DNA from: Scatosoma sp048465415
GTDB lineage: Bacteria > Bacillota > Clostridia > Christensenellales > Borkfalkiaceae
Length of the DNA: 64,000 bases
NCBI GenBank assembly: GCA_048465415.1
Contig: DBFWLO010000006.1
Coordinates: forward strand, 173,039-237,038
Reading direction: 5' to 3'
Shown here: in pieces, positions 9,087-17,524 of the stretch
Layout: the number at the start of each line of letters is the position of its first letter
How positions within the stretch are numbered: the first letter of the stretch is position 1
Made by a program: the position numbers and the translations under genes
The notes under the pieces: model-generated
What the model saw: only the letters and a program-made list of their open reading frames with translations
The model's database searches: none
Told to the model about the DNA's origin: nothing

Positions 9087-11027
9087 ATGCAAGCGAAAAA
9101 GTTTATTTGCGGAACCGCGGCGTTGATTTTCAGTATGGCCGTTCTCGTGGGCTGCGGCGGCGGTACGGCATCGTCCTCCGTCCCGAAAACGGAAGAGGCG
9201 TATGAAAAGACGGTGCGCATAAATCTCGGGACGGAAAAGAAAGATCCCATCTCGCCCTATATTTACGGCCAGTTTATCGAACACATCGAAAGCTGTATCT
9301 ACAACGGCTTGTGGGCGGAGATGATCCTCGACAGAAAATTTTACTACGAGGCCGACAGGCAAGGGCTTTCGCCTTGGCAGGTTTCGGGCGCTGTGGAAAG
9401 CGATTCGGCCAATACGTACAGCGGCGGCCATGCCGCTGTGATCGGCGCGGGGAGCGGTATTTTTCAGGAAGAACTCTCCTTCGCGTCCGGGGAATACACA
9501 GGTTATCTCTACGCAAGTGCGGCGGCGGATACGAAAGTGAATATAGAGCTTTCCGCCGGGGAATGGTCTGCGCGGGAAGAGTTGGAAATTCCCGCCGGAA
9601 ACGGATTTAAGAAATATACCTTTTCCTTCCGCTATAACGGCGAAGAGGAAAAAAACGGAAAATTCGCGTTGTCCGTCGTTTCCGGCCGCGCGGCGTTCGA
9701 CTCGCTTTCTCTCATGCCCGCGGATAACTATTTAGGTATGAGAAAAGACACCCTCGATCTTTTGAAAGAGCTTTCCAGTCCCATGTATCGTTGGCCGGGC
9801 GGTAATTTTTTATCCGGCTACGAATGGAAAGACGGGATCGGGGACAAGGATAAGCGGCCTTCCCGGCGCAATCTTCATTATATGGGACTGGAAAGCGGCT
9901 TCGCGAGCGAGGCGGAGATGATCGCCTCGGATATGGTGAATCTTTCCGCGCTCGGTTTTTACGGCGGAATCGAGCCGAACGATTTCGGCACCGACGAATT
10001 TCTGGCGTTTTGCAAATATCTCGGCGCGGAGCCGTTGATGATGGTCAACGACGGGCTCGGCAGCGTAGAGGACGCCGCGGATCTCGTCGAATACTGCAAC
10101 GGCGGATCGACTACGAAATACGGAAAGATACGCGCGCAAAACGGACATGCGGAGCCTTACGCGATACGGTATTGGGGCGTAGGCAACGAGATGTTCGGGG
10201 ATTGGCAGCTCGGACACGTGCCCGCGGGGGAATATGTGCACAGGCACAACGATTTTTCGCGGGCGATGAAGGCAAAAGACTCTTCTGTCCGTCTCCTCGC
10301 CGTGGGAAACAACGCTTCCGACTGGAACGATTTTATGTTTGCGAACTGTTCGGATAATATGGAGTATACGGCGGAACATTTTTACGGCACGCGGGAAGAA
10401 GCGGACGTGTTCGCGCACGTCTCGGGGATCCGAAAGAACGTCGACGACAGAATCGCTCGGCATCGGAGTTTAACGGCCGCCTATCCCGCCTGTAAGGACG
10501 TGCAGATCGCTTTCACCGAATACGCGTATGACAAAGCCGTGACGCCTTCGCGTTTAAAGGACGGTATGGGGATCGCCGCCGTCCTCAACAGCTTTGTGGC
10601 TAATGCCGATGTCGTGCAGATCGCGTGTTATTCAAGCACGCTGAACGCCACACAGGGCTGTATTACGACCACGGACTCCTCCGCGACGATGCAGGGCGCC
10701 GGTTACGTATTGAAAATGTACCGGAAATATATGCGGGAATACTCTCTCTCCGTAGCGGCGCAGGCGGATAAAGAGGCGCAGCTCGACGTTTCCGCCTCGG
10801 TGAGCGAGGACGGCAAGCGCATTACGCTCGCAATCGTCAATCCGTCCGAATACGCGGTGCGGCTGGACTGCGCGCGGCTGGAAAATTGTAAATCCCTCGT
10901 CCGCCATACGCTCACCGCCGACTATTACGATTCCGACGGCGACGAATTATATACGGAAGAGGTCGGAAACCTCGCTTATATGGTCGCACCGATGATGAGT
11001 GTCACGCTCTTCGTCGCGGAACTTTGA
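9087..11027 (+). CDS. GH51 alpha-L-arabinofuranosidase, surface lipoprotein
   Basis: A 646-residue enzyme expected to remove terminal alpha-L-arabinofuranose from arabinan or arabinoxylan side chains. The N-terminus is a lipoprotein signal (lipobox VLVGC, Cys23) and a short serine/glycine linker. The segment ISPYIYGQFIEH (55-66) is the GH51 N-terminal hallmark. A carbohydrate-binding-like insert (about 85-210) precedes the barrel. The acid/base Glu368 is in GVGNEMFG and the probable nucleophile Glu478 in IAFTEYAYD; a C-terminal beta domain follows. Most bacterial GH51 enzymes are intracellular, so a lipid-anchored one is notable and suggests cleavage before uptake. AAGGAGG precedes ATG 9087. 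Confidence 0.87.
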   Translation: MQAKKFICGTAALIFSMAVLVGCGGGTASSSVPKTEEAYEKTVRINLGTEKKDPISPYIYGQFIEHIESCIYNGLWAEMILDRKFYYEADRQGLSPWQVSGAVESDSANTYSGGHAAVIGAGSGIFQEELSFASGEYTGYLYASAAADTKVNIELSAGEWSAREELEIPAGNGFKKYTFSFRYNGEEEKNGKFALSVVSGRAAFDSLSLMPADNYLGMRKDTLDLLKELSSPMYRWPGGNFLSGYEWKDGIGDKDKRPSRRNLHYMGLESGFASEAEMIASDMVNLSALGFYGGIEPNDFGTDEFLAFCKYLGAEPLMMVNDGLGSVEDAADLVEYCNGGSTTKYGKIRAQNGHAEPYAIRYWGVGNEMFGDWQLGHVPAGEYVHRHNDFSRAMKAKDSSVRLLAVGNNASDWNDFMFANCSDNMEYTAEHFYGTREEADVFAHVSGIRKNVDDRIARHRSLTAAYPACKDVQIAFTEYAYDKAVTPSRLKDGMGIAAVLNSFVANADVVQIACYSSTLNATQGCITTTDSSATMQGAGYVLKMYRKYMREYSLSVAAQADKEAQLDVSASVSEDGKRITLAIVNPSEYAVRLDCARLENCKSLVRHTLTADYYDSDGDELYTEEVGNLAYMVAPMMSVTLFVAEL

Positions 11028-11062
11028 GAGGAAAGCGAAAAATAAAAATCGGGGAGGAAAAA

Positions 11063-12763
11063 ATGAAAAATAAACGCAGATTGTGGATCTTGTTTTTATC
11101 CGCGGCTTGCGCGGCGCTGTGTATATCGCTGGCCGCGTGCGGGGGAAGAACGGAGGGCTCGCAGTCGGCGCCCGGGAGCGACACGCAAAGTTCCGACACC
11201 GTCTCCGATTCGGGAAGCCTTTCGGACTCGACTTCCGATTCGACATCGGAGAACCCTCGGCCGCCGAGCGGGAATGTAACCGATTACATGCTCGACGAAG
11301 AACGAAAGTTCACGGGCACGCTGAAAGAGGGCGAACCGGAGGGAGAGGGCAAGCTCGAATGGGTGCAGACGAACTGCGTATACACGGGCGAGTTCAAAAA
11401 CGGGGTATACGAAGGAAAAGGGACGTTCGAGTGGAGAAATACGGGCGATAAGCTGGAAGGGATTTTCTCAAACGGAGCGCCGGTAAACGGAAAGTATACG
11501 TACGCGAACACGATGAGTTACGCGGGCGAATTCAACGAGAAATGGAAATTCGAGGGAGAAGGCGTGTTCGACTGGAATATGTACGCCGCAAACGGGAGCG
11601 TAAAGGAATACGGCTGGCTGTATGAGGGAGAGTTCAAAAACGGCACGCCGGTAGGGTGCCGAGGGAAAATAACGTTCATCAGGCACGGAAGCGATGCGGG
11701 GGTATACTGGTTCGAGGGAGAGATGAGCGGGTTCCCGGAGGTGAAAAAGGGACAGCAGGGAAGAGGACGGATCGTTTACCCCGACGGAAGTTTTTACGAA
11801 GGGGATGTCTACTATTCGTCGAAGGGAGAATGGCTGCGCTGCGGCGAGGGTATGCAGAATTTCTTCAATACGACCTTCACGGGCGCGAGCGCCGGCGGCA
11901 GCGCAGAGGACAAGATTTATTGCTATCAGGGCTCCTTCGACGCGCGCAATTATTCCTGGATGTACGGGAACGGCGTGATGTATTTCTCCGACGTTTCCGG
12001 CCGGCCTACGGGATATATTAAGGGCACTTGGAACGGACTGATCCGCGTCGGAGAGTACACGGGAAACTGGACGGAGGATATGCTCGCGGAAAGATGGAAA
12101 AACACCGAAGAACTCTCCTATCATGACGCTTATCTCACCCTGTTCAACGCCTATATGGAACAATGGAAAGATACAGATATGACGGGCAAGCTCTTAATGC
12201 TCGGGGATTCTCAATTCAGCAAGGAATGTTTTCCGCAGGCGGTGGAGCTTTTGTCGGACGAATTCGACGCGGTCGATATTGCCATCGGCGGCACCACTTC
12301 GGCATGGTGGAATGATATGCTCGATCAGGTGGTGCTGGGCGAGCCGGAATATATCCTCATACATGTGGGCGGAAACGATATTTGCGTCGGCAATTCTCGG
12401 GAGACGGCGATACGCGACACAAAAGCGCTCATAGACGCCTTGAAAGTCAAATATCCCCGGTCTAAGATTTTTTACGTTTCGCTGATCGTCGGCACCTTTG
12501 TTTACGAACAGAATTTCGATGAGAAATTTATCGCCATCAACGACGCGATGAAAGAATACGCGGCCGAAAGCGGCAAATTCGAGTATATAGACGTGGTATC
12601 CCTGTTTTACAGCGCCGATCAGGTTTCCGATATTTACGACGAGCGGTTCGGCTATCTGAAAACGGAATATTTCGCCGACGGAATGCACTTGAAAAAGACC
12701 GCTTACGATCTTTGGGGCGAGGCGATTAAGAGCGAACTTTTAAAACTCTTGCAAAATAAATAA
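11063..12763 (+). CDS. Lipoprotein with MORN repeats fused to an SGNH/GDSL hydrolase
   Basis: A 566-residue exported protein. The signal peptide ends in lipobox SLAAC (Cys26), followed by a Ser/Thr/Asp-rich spacer (about 27-70). Residues about 80-345 contain roughly a dozen MORN-type repeats (YTGEFKNGVYEGKGTFEW and variants). The C-terminal 190 residues form an SGNH hydrolase: catalytic Ser383 in GDS, block III GGND (436-439) and Asp539-Gly-Met-His542. In known families this domain removes acetyl or other ester groups from glycans or lipids. ATG 11063 is chosen because GGGGAGG lies 5 bases upstream and the signal peptide begins there. Next to an arabinofuranosidase, a carbohydrate esterase role is a reasonable guess. 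The combination of domains is unusual. Confidence 0.85.
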   Translation: MKNKRRLWILFLSAACAALCISLAACGGRTEGSQSAPGSDTQSSDTVSDSGSLSDSTSDSTSENPRPPSGNVTDYMLDEERKFTGTLKEGEPEGEGKLEWVQTNCVYTGEFKNGVYEGKGTFEWRNTGDKLEGIFSNGAPVNGKYTYANTMSYAGEFNEKWKFEGEGVFDWNMYAANGSVKEYGWLYEGEFKNGTPVGCRGKITFIRHGSDAGVYWFEGEMSGFPEVKKGQQGRGRIVYPDGSFYEGDVYYSSKGEWLRCGEGMQNFFNTTFTGASAGGSAEDKIYCYQGSFDARNYSWMYGNGVMYFSDVSGRPTGYIKGTWNGLIRVGEYTGNWTEDMLAERWKNTEELSYHDAYLTLFNAYMEQWKDTDMTGKLLMLGDSQFSKECFPQAVELLSDEFDAVDIAIGGTTSAWWNDMLDQVVLGEPEYILIHVGGNDICVGNSRETAIRDTKALIDALKVKYPRSKIFYVSLIVGTFVYEQNFDEKFIAINDAMKEYAAESGKFEYIDVVSLFYSADQVSDIYDERFGYLKTEYFADGMHLKKTAYDLWGEAIKSELLKLLQNK

Positions 12764-12784
12764 AAGGAACAGGAAGGAGGAACT

Positions 12785-14932
12785 ATGATGAAATTAGGAA
12801 AAAAACTGGCATTTGCGCTCTGCGTTCTTTGCCTGAGCACGGCCGCCGCTGCGATGACCGCCTGCGGCACACCCGTAGATACGGGGAAGAATCCGGCGTC
12901 GGATTCCGTTTCCGGATCGGACGCTTCGACGAACGAATCGACTTCCCCGGACGAATCGACGAGCACTCCGGACGGCTCCTCGTCCGAGACGCATACGCAT
13001 CATTATGTGGGCGGCGTCTGCGAGTGCGGGGAGCAGGAACCGAATTTTACCGGCGACGCGATCGGTTATAAGATCGCCGGCGGCGTGTATACGGGCAAAA
13101 TGACAGGCGGCGTACCCGACGGCGCAGGCGTGCTTACATACGATGACGGCAACGTGCTCACGGCCGAGTTTCAAGGCGGAACTTACACCGCCGGAAAAAT
13201 GGAATACGCGAGCGGGGACGTCTACGAGGGGGGCTTCAACGCGGAAGGAAAATACGAAGGCGAAGGCAGATACACTTTTGCCACCGGCATGTATTACGAG
13301 GGCGAATACGTGAACGGCAAGCGCGAAGGCGAAGGAATGTTCACATGGAGCACCGACGGCAATCTCGAAAACGGCTGGCTGTTCGAGGGCACGTTTAAAG
13401 ACGATAAAGCCAGTTACGGCAGAACGACTACCACCAAGACGGAGGGATTCATCTGGTACGAGGGGTATATGACCGATCTCAACGACGTGGACGAGAGCAA
13501 ACCGGGCCAAGGATTTTTCGATTATGCCAACGGCTGTACGTACACGGGAGAAATGTACGCGCGCGGCGCGCTCGATTCCTGCACCTTCGACGGCGAGGGA
13601 AAATTCGTCTGGCCGGGCTCCGATTTCGCCGGGACCTGGAAGGACGGCGTTCCCCTTAGCGGCGTAAAGACTTTTTATGCAGAGGCGGAGAATAAGACGG
13701 TTTCCGAGGTCTACGAAGGCGAAGTCAACGGCGCGTACGTTTTCCACGGCAACGGAAAAATGACTTATAAGAGCGGCGACGTCTATGCGGGAGAGTTTGC
13801 GGACGGCAAGTATGAAGGCCTGGGCCGCTATACGTTTGCGAACGGCATGTACTACGAGGGCGAATACGTAAAGGGAGTACGCGAAGGCGAAGGGCTGTTC
13901 ACGTGGAGCACCGACGGCAATCTCGAAAACGGCTGGCTGTTCGAGGGTACGTTCAAGGCGGGAAAGGCCTATTACGGCAAAACCACGACTCACAATCCCA
14001 CCGGGCTTCAATGGTACGAAGGGTATATGCACGATCTCAACGACGTCGACGCTTCCAAGCCCGGCAAGGGCTACGTCTATTTTTCCGACAGCAAGTGCAC
14101 GTATACGGGAGGAATGTATTCTTCCGGCGCTTTGGCGACGGCCGTCTACGACGGGGAAGGCACGTTCACCTGGCCGGGTTCGGATATCGTGGGGACGTGG
14201 TCGCAAGGCGCGCCTGTCAGCGGCAGAAAGACTTTTTATAAAGAAAACGAGAATGTCACGCCGAACAATTATTACGAGGGGACGTTCAAAAACTGGAACT
14301 ATGAAGGCAAGGGAAAATTCGATTATCTCAACGGCTGCTGGTACGAAGGCGATTTCGTGAACGGCGTATTCGAGGGCGAAGGCACGTTCAGCTGGAATAC
14401 GGAACTCGGGAAGGACACTTATATCGTGGGAACGTTCGCCAACGGGACGGCGGTTTCGGGTACGAAATACTGGCCGACGAGAAAAACCGGGCTTTTGCAG
14501 TACACGGGAAAATTCGCCAATACGGATAACATCGACGTCGCGGCGGCCGGCTCCGGAAAATATCTCTTTGAAAACGGCGACGTTTACGAGGGCGGGTTGC
14601 AGGCGACGGCCGCCAACGGAAGCGCTTGTACGCTGACCGGAACGGGAACGCTCACCTATGCGGCACCGGCCGTTACCGGCGCCGACCTCGGTCTCGAAGG
14701 AGACGCGGCGGCATATAAAGCGGCGATGGTGTACGGCGAATTTACGGCCGGCGCGGTGAAAGGCTCGGCTGTCTATTTCCTCGTCGACGCGGAGGGCGTT
14801 CCCGCAGGGTATGTGACGGGCACGTACGAAGGCAAGACGAGGACGGGCGCGGCGGCGGAAGAATTTACGTATACGCTTCCGGCGGAGTACGACGGGACGG
14901 CGGATTATACTCCCGCGGAAAATGCCGCATAA
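12785..14932 (+). CDS. Large MORN-repeat lipoprotein
   Basis: A 715-residue exported protein built almost entirely of MORN repeats (YEGEYVNGKREGEGMFTW type), about twenty copies by eye. The N-terminus is hydrophobic with a probable lipobox MTAC (Cys27), then a Ser/Thr/Asp spacer and a small His/Cys motif (THTHHYVGGVCECG, about 69-82). Residues 144-299 and 331-487 are a long internal duplication. No enzyme domain is visible. AAGGAGG precedes the tandem ATGs at 12785 and 12788. MORN repeats form elongated beta-sheet rods that bind lipids or proteins in eukaryotes; in this secreted bacterial setting the partner is unknown. A hairpin without a T-run follows the gene. Confidence 0.85.
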   Translation: MMKLGKKLAFALCVLCLSTAAAAMTACGTPVDTGKNPASDSVSGSDASTNESTSPDESTSTPDGSSSETHTHHYVGGVCECGEQEPNFTGDAIGYKIAGGVYTGKMTGGVPDGAGVLTYDDGNVLTAEFQGGTYTAGKMEYASGDVYEGGFNAEGKYEGEGRYTFATGMYYEGEYVNGKREGEGMFTWSTDGNLENGWLFEGTFKDDKASYGRTTTTKTEGFIWYEGYMTDLNDVDESKPGQGFFDYANGCTYTGEMYARGALDSCTFDGEGKFVWPGSDFAGTWKDGVPLSGVKTFYAEAENKTVSEVYEGEVNGAYVFHGNGKMTYKSGDVYAGEFADGKYEGLGRYTFANGMYYEGEYVKGVREGEGLFTWSTDGNLENGWLFEGTFKAGKAYYGKTTTHNPTGLQWYEGYMHDLNDVDASKPGKGYVYFSDSKCTYTGGMYSSGALATAVYDGEGTFTWPGSDIVGTWSQGAPVSGRKTFYKENENVTPNNYYEGTFKNWNYEGKGKFDYLNGCWYEGDFVNGVFEGEGTFSWNTELGKDTYIVGTFANGTAVSGTKYWPTRKTGLLQYTGKFANTDNIDVAAAGSGKYLFENGDVYEGGLQATAANGSACTLTGTGTLTYAAPAVTGADLGLEGDAAAYKAAMVYGEFTAGAVKGSAVYFLVDAEGVPAGYVTGTYEGKTRTGAAAEEFTYTLPAEYDGTADYTPAENAA
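13214..13681 (+). repeat. Intragenic duplication, copy 1
   Basis: Encodes residues 144-299 of the MORN lipoprotein. It matches 13775-14245 in protein sequence along its whole length (for example FTWSTDGNLENGWLFEGTFK in both), with the next copy offset by 187 residues. Confidence 0.8.
13775..14245 (+). repeat. Intragenic duplication, copy 2
   Basis: Encodes residues 331-487 of the same protein, the partner of 13214-13681. The best conserved parts are the segment around ENGWLFEGTFK and the LNDVDxSKPG block. Confidence 0.8.
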
Positions 14933-14955
14933 TAAAGAGGAAAGTAAAATACTGC

Positions 14956-14988
14956 GGGAAAGCCGTTCGGAGAACGGACGGCTTTCCC
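14956..14988 (+). other. Intergenic hairpin between MORN genes
   Basis: GGGAAAGCCGT (14956-14966) pairs with ACGGCTTTCCC (14978-14988). It resembles a terminator stem, but A-rich rather than T-rich sequence follows, so it may act as an attenuating or RNA-stabilising structure and limit expression of the third MORN gene. Confidence 0.55.
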
Positions 14989-15013
14989 AAAAATAAAAAC
15001 GGAGAAAGAAGGA

Positions 15014-15970
15014 ATGAAAAGAATCTTATCGATAGCGCTCGGCGCGATTATGCTGACCTCCGCTGCGGCTCTTGCGGGCTGCGGAGAGAGGGGAAACTCC
15101 TCCGCCGGAGAACAAACGCTCGTTTACGAAAACGGCAGCCAATACGTGGGAGAAGTGAAAAACGGAAAGGCGAACGGCGTGGGCAAACTGACGGATTTAG
15201 CAGGAAACGTCTGGGAGGGTACGTTTGCAGACGATCTTTTACAGGGCTACGGAAAATACAGCGGTTTCGATTTCGTTGAATATACGGGCGAATTCAAGGA
15301 CTCGCAGTTCGACGGACTCGGCTATATCGTTTATCCCAACGGCGACGAATACTGGGGGCAGTTCGAGGAGAGTAAAAAGATCGGCGTGGGAAAAATGGTG
15401 TTCGCCGAATCGGGCTGTGTGTACGAGGGCGCCTGGGAAGAAGACAATATGTCCGGCTTCGGCTGGATGACTTGGAGCGCGGGCGACGTATACTGGGGAA
15501 ATTGGCGCGGCGGGGTTCCGCAGGGCTTCGGCTGTAAGGTTTTCTTCGATTCCGCTTTTTCCGTCAAAGGCGATTATCAGACCTATAATATCTATTCGGG
15601 CAGAATGTCCGCCAATCAAATGGAGGGCTGGGGCATGATGTACTACGGGGAGTCGGGCGGTCTCTATCTGGGCGAATGGAAGCAGGGAGTGCGTGACGAT
15701 ACGCAGGGCGTCTATTATTTCGAGGAAGGCGCGGAATGGATAAAATTTGTGGGCAATTTTTCCGCGCAGGATAACCAGGGCTGGATCTGGGGCGAAGGCA
15801 CGATGTATTATACCGACGGCACGATCGTGGAAGGCGTGTTTCACGGTACCGACCTCGTCGAGAAAGCGAGCGTAACAACCGGAGCGCCCATGGAGAGAGT
15901 CGATCCGTTCTCCCTGCTTCTCGCCGACGAAAGTTTGGCTTCCGGGCTGCAAATCCTCGAAAAAAGATAA
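15014..15970 (+). CDS. MORN-repeat lipoprotein
   Basis: A 318-residue exported protein with signal peptide and lipobox ALAGC (Cys23), a short spacer and about ten MORN repeats covering most of the mature chain (YVGEVKNGKANGVGKL, YEGAWEEDNMSGFGWM and others). The C-terminal 45 residues leave the repeat pattern. GGAGAAAGAAGG precedes ATG 15014. It is the third consecutive MORN lipoprotein and the shortest. No catalytic motif is visible; a scaffold or surface-adhesion role is possible but unproven. Confidence 0.83.
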   Translation: MKRILSIALGAIMLTSAAALAGCGERGNSSAGEQTLVYENGSQYVGEVKNGKANGVGKLTDLAGNVWEGTFADDLLQGYGKYSGFDFVEYTGEFKDSQFDGLGYIVYPNGDEYWGQFEESKKIGVGKMVFAESGCVYEGAWEEDNMSGFGWMTWSAGDVYWGNWRGGVPQGFGCKVFFDSAFSVKGDYQTYNIYSGRMSANQMEGWGMMYYGESGGLYLGEWKQGVRDDTQGVYYFEEGAEWIKFVGNFSAQDNQGWIWGEGTMYYTDGTIVEGVFHGTDLVEKASVTTGAPMERVDPFSLLLADESLASGLQILEKR

Positions 15971-15980
15971 GAGGCGGGGA

Positions 15981-16009
15981 TTGCTTTTCCGCGGCGTATT
16001 TGTTATACT
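15981..16009 (+). promoter_or_regulatory. Promoter of the GH32 gene
   Basis: TTGCTT (15981-15986), a 17-base spacer and TATACT (16004-16009), directly after the MORN gene stop. Transcription would begin near 16016, which rules out the in-frame ATG at 16000 and supports ATG 16042. Confidence 0.7.
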
Positions 16010-16041
16010 GTTTTCAATGCCGCAAAGGTAAAAAAAATTTC

Positions 16042-17517
16042 ATGAAAAACTTATTGAAAGAAGCCGACGAATTTATCGCCGCCCACAAACGCGGAGTGAA
16101 CGGGTTCTATAAACCCTTATATCACTTTTCTCCCCCCTGCGGCTGGATGAACGATCCCAACGGATTGGTGTATTTTCGCGGAGAATATCATCTCTTTTAT
16201 CAATTTCACCCATACGATTCAAAGCCCGGGCCTATGTACTGGGGGCATGCGAAAAGCCGCGATCTCGTCTCCTGGGAACATCTTCCCGTCGCGCTCGCGC
16301 CGGATATGCCCTACGATCAAAGCGGGTGCTGGTCGGGCGGGGCGACGGTCATCGGGGATCGGCTCTATCTGATCTATACGGGCCACCGCGAGGAAAACGG
16401 CGTGCGCTGTCAGACGCAGAACGTCGCTTACTCCCGCGACGGAATCCTTTTTGAAAAGTATTCGGGAAATCCCGTCATCGACGCCGCTTCCGCGCCCGAG
16501 GGCGTGAAAAAGGAGGACTTTCGGGATCCCTTCGTCTGGGAGCAGGACGGGATCTATTATTGCCTGGTCGGTACTCTGCAAAACGGCGTGCCGACTGTCC
16601 TTATCTATCGTTCCGAAAACTTTTTCGACTGGGAATTTTTCGGCGTCTTTTTGCAGCGCGAACACAGCGGCTATTGTTACGAGTGCCCGAATGTGTTTCA
16701 CACGGAGGAGGGGGACGCGCTCCTCCTTTCGCCGGTAGATTATCCGGCGGACGGCTTCGCTTTTGCCAACTGTAATTCGGTCGTCTGTGCGGTGGGAAAA
16801 ATCGATTACGAAAGGGGAAGGTTCAAGGGCGGCGCATTCGAAGAAGTCGACGGCGGTACCGATTTTTACGCCACGCAGGTCGTCCGTTCTCCGGACGGGA
16901 AAAATATTCTGCTCGCCTGGCTGAATCTTTGGAACCGGACGATGGTGACGGACGAACTCGGCCACGGGTGGCAGGGAATGCTGACGCTGCCCAGAGAAGT
17001 TTCCGTCCGGGAGGGGCGGCTCAGGCAAAAGCCCGCCGCCTCGCTTTTGAGCTGTTTGGAAACGCCCGTCGTCGTCGAAGACGAAGTGCGGGGAGAAAAG
17101 AGTTACGAGTCTCTTTCCGGCAGGACGCTGCGGCTTCGTGTGCGCGCAGACGTTTCTTCCTGCCGCTCGTTCGGCGTGAAGCTCTTTTCGGACGGTACGC
17201 ATTATCTCTCGGCCGTTTACGATACGGAGAAAAGAATATTTACGCTGGACCGCACCCGGGCGCGGCTTCGCATCAAAGGCCACGAACGCGAACGGGAAGG
17301 CGTGCGGTCGCTGGTTTATGAAGGTAGGGGCGATCTTCTCGAATTGGAGATATGGCTGGATAAATGTTCGGCGGAAATTTTTCTCGGAGACGGCGAAGCG
17401 GTGATGAGCATGCTGGTTTACGACGGCGAGGGGGAAGGAATTTCGTTCTTCGCGGACGGGCGGGCGAAGCTCCGCGCGGAACGGAGCCGGATCGTTCTGC
17501 CGGAAGATAAAAGATGA
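16042..17517 (+). CDS. GH32 beta-fructofuranosidase / sucrose-6-phosphate hydrolase
   Basis: A 491-residue cytosolic enzyme that splits sucrose, sucrose-6-phosphate or fructo-oligosaccharides. The three GH32 catalytic blocks are intact: nucleophile Asp38 in WMNDPNG, transition-state stabiliser Asp162 in FRDP, and acid/base Glu214 in YECPN. A five-bladed propeller (about 25-340) is followed by a beta-sandwich (about 355-490). The length is normal for ScrB/SacA. The weak AAAGG site and the promoter before it select ATG 16042. No PTS or sucrose transporter is next to it; the adjacent regulator gene begins 7 bases downstream and is probably co-transcribed. Confidence 0.88.
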   Translation: MKNLLKEADEFIAAHKRGVNGFYKPLYHFSPPCGWMNDPNGLVYFRGEYHLFYQFHPYDSKPGPMYWGHAKSRDLVSWEHLPVALAPDMPYDQSGCWSGGATVIGDRLYLIYTGHREENGVRCQTQNVAYSRDGILFEKYSGNPVIDAASAPEGVKKEDFRDPFVWEQDGIYYCLVGTLQNGVPTVLIYRSENFFDWEFFGVFLQREHSGYCYECPNVFHTEEGDALLLSPVDYPADGFAFANCNSVVCAVGKIDYERGRFKGGAFEEVDGGTDFYATQVVRSPDGKNILLAWLNLWNRTMVTDELGHGWQGMLTLPREVSVREGRLRQKPAASLLSCLETPVVVEDEVRGEKSYESLSGRTLRLRVRADVSSCRSFGVKLFSDGTHYLSAVYDTEKRIFTLDRTRARLRIKGHEREREGVRSLVYEGRGDLLELEIWLDKCSAEIFLGDGEAVMSMLVYDGEGEGISFFADGRAKLRAERSRIVLPEDKR

Positions 17518-17524
17518 GGAAAAT

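Noticed and set aside
12794..14206. A 470-codon open frame on the minus strand across the MORN gene
   Set aside because: It is a by-product of the repetitive, GC-biased MORN coding sequence; the plus frame has a signal peptide, ribosome binding site and recognisable repeats.
13201..14400. CRISPR-like repeat array
   Set aside because: Repeats are in-frame coding repeats of MORN units with variable spacing and no conserved palindromic direct repeat; no cas genes are nearby.
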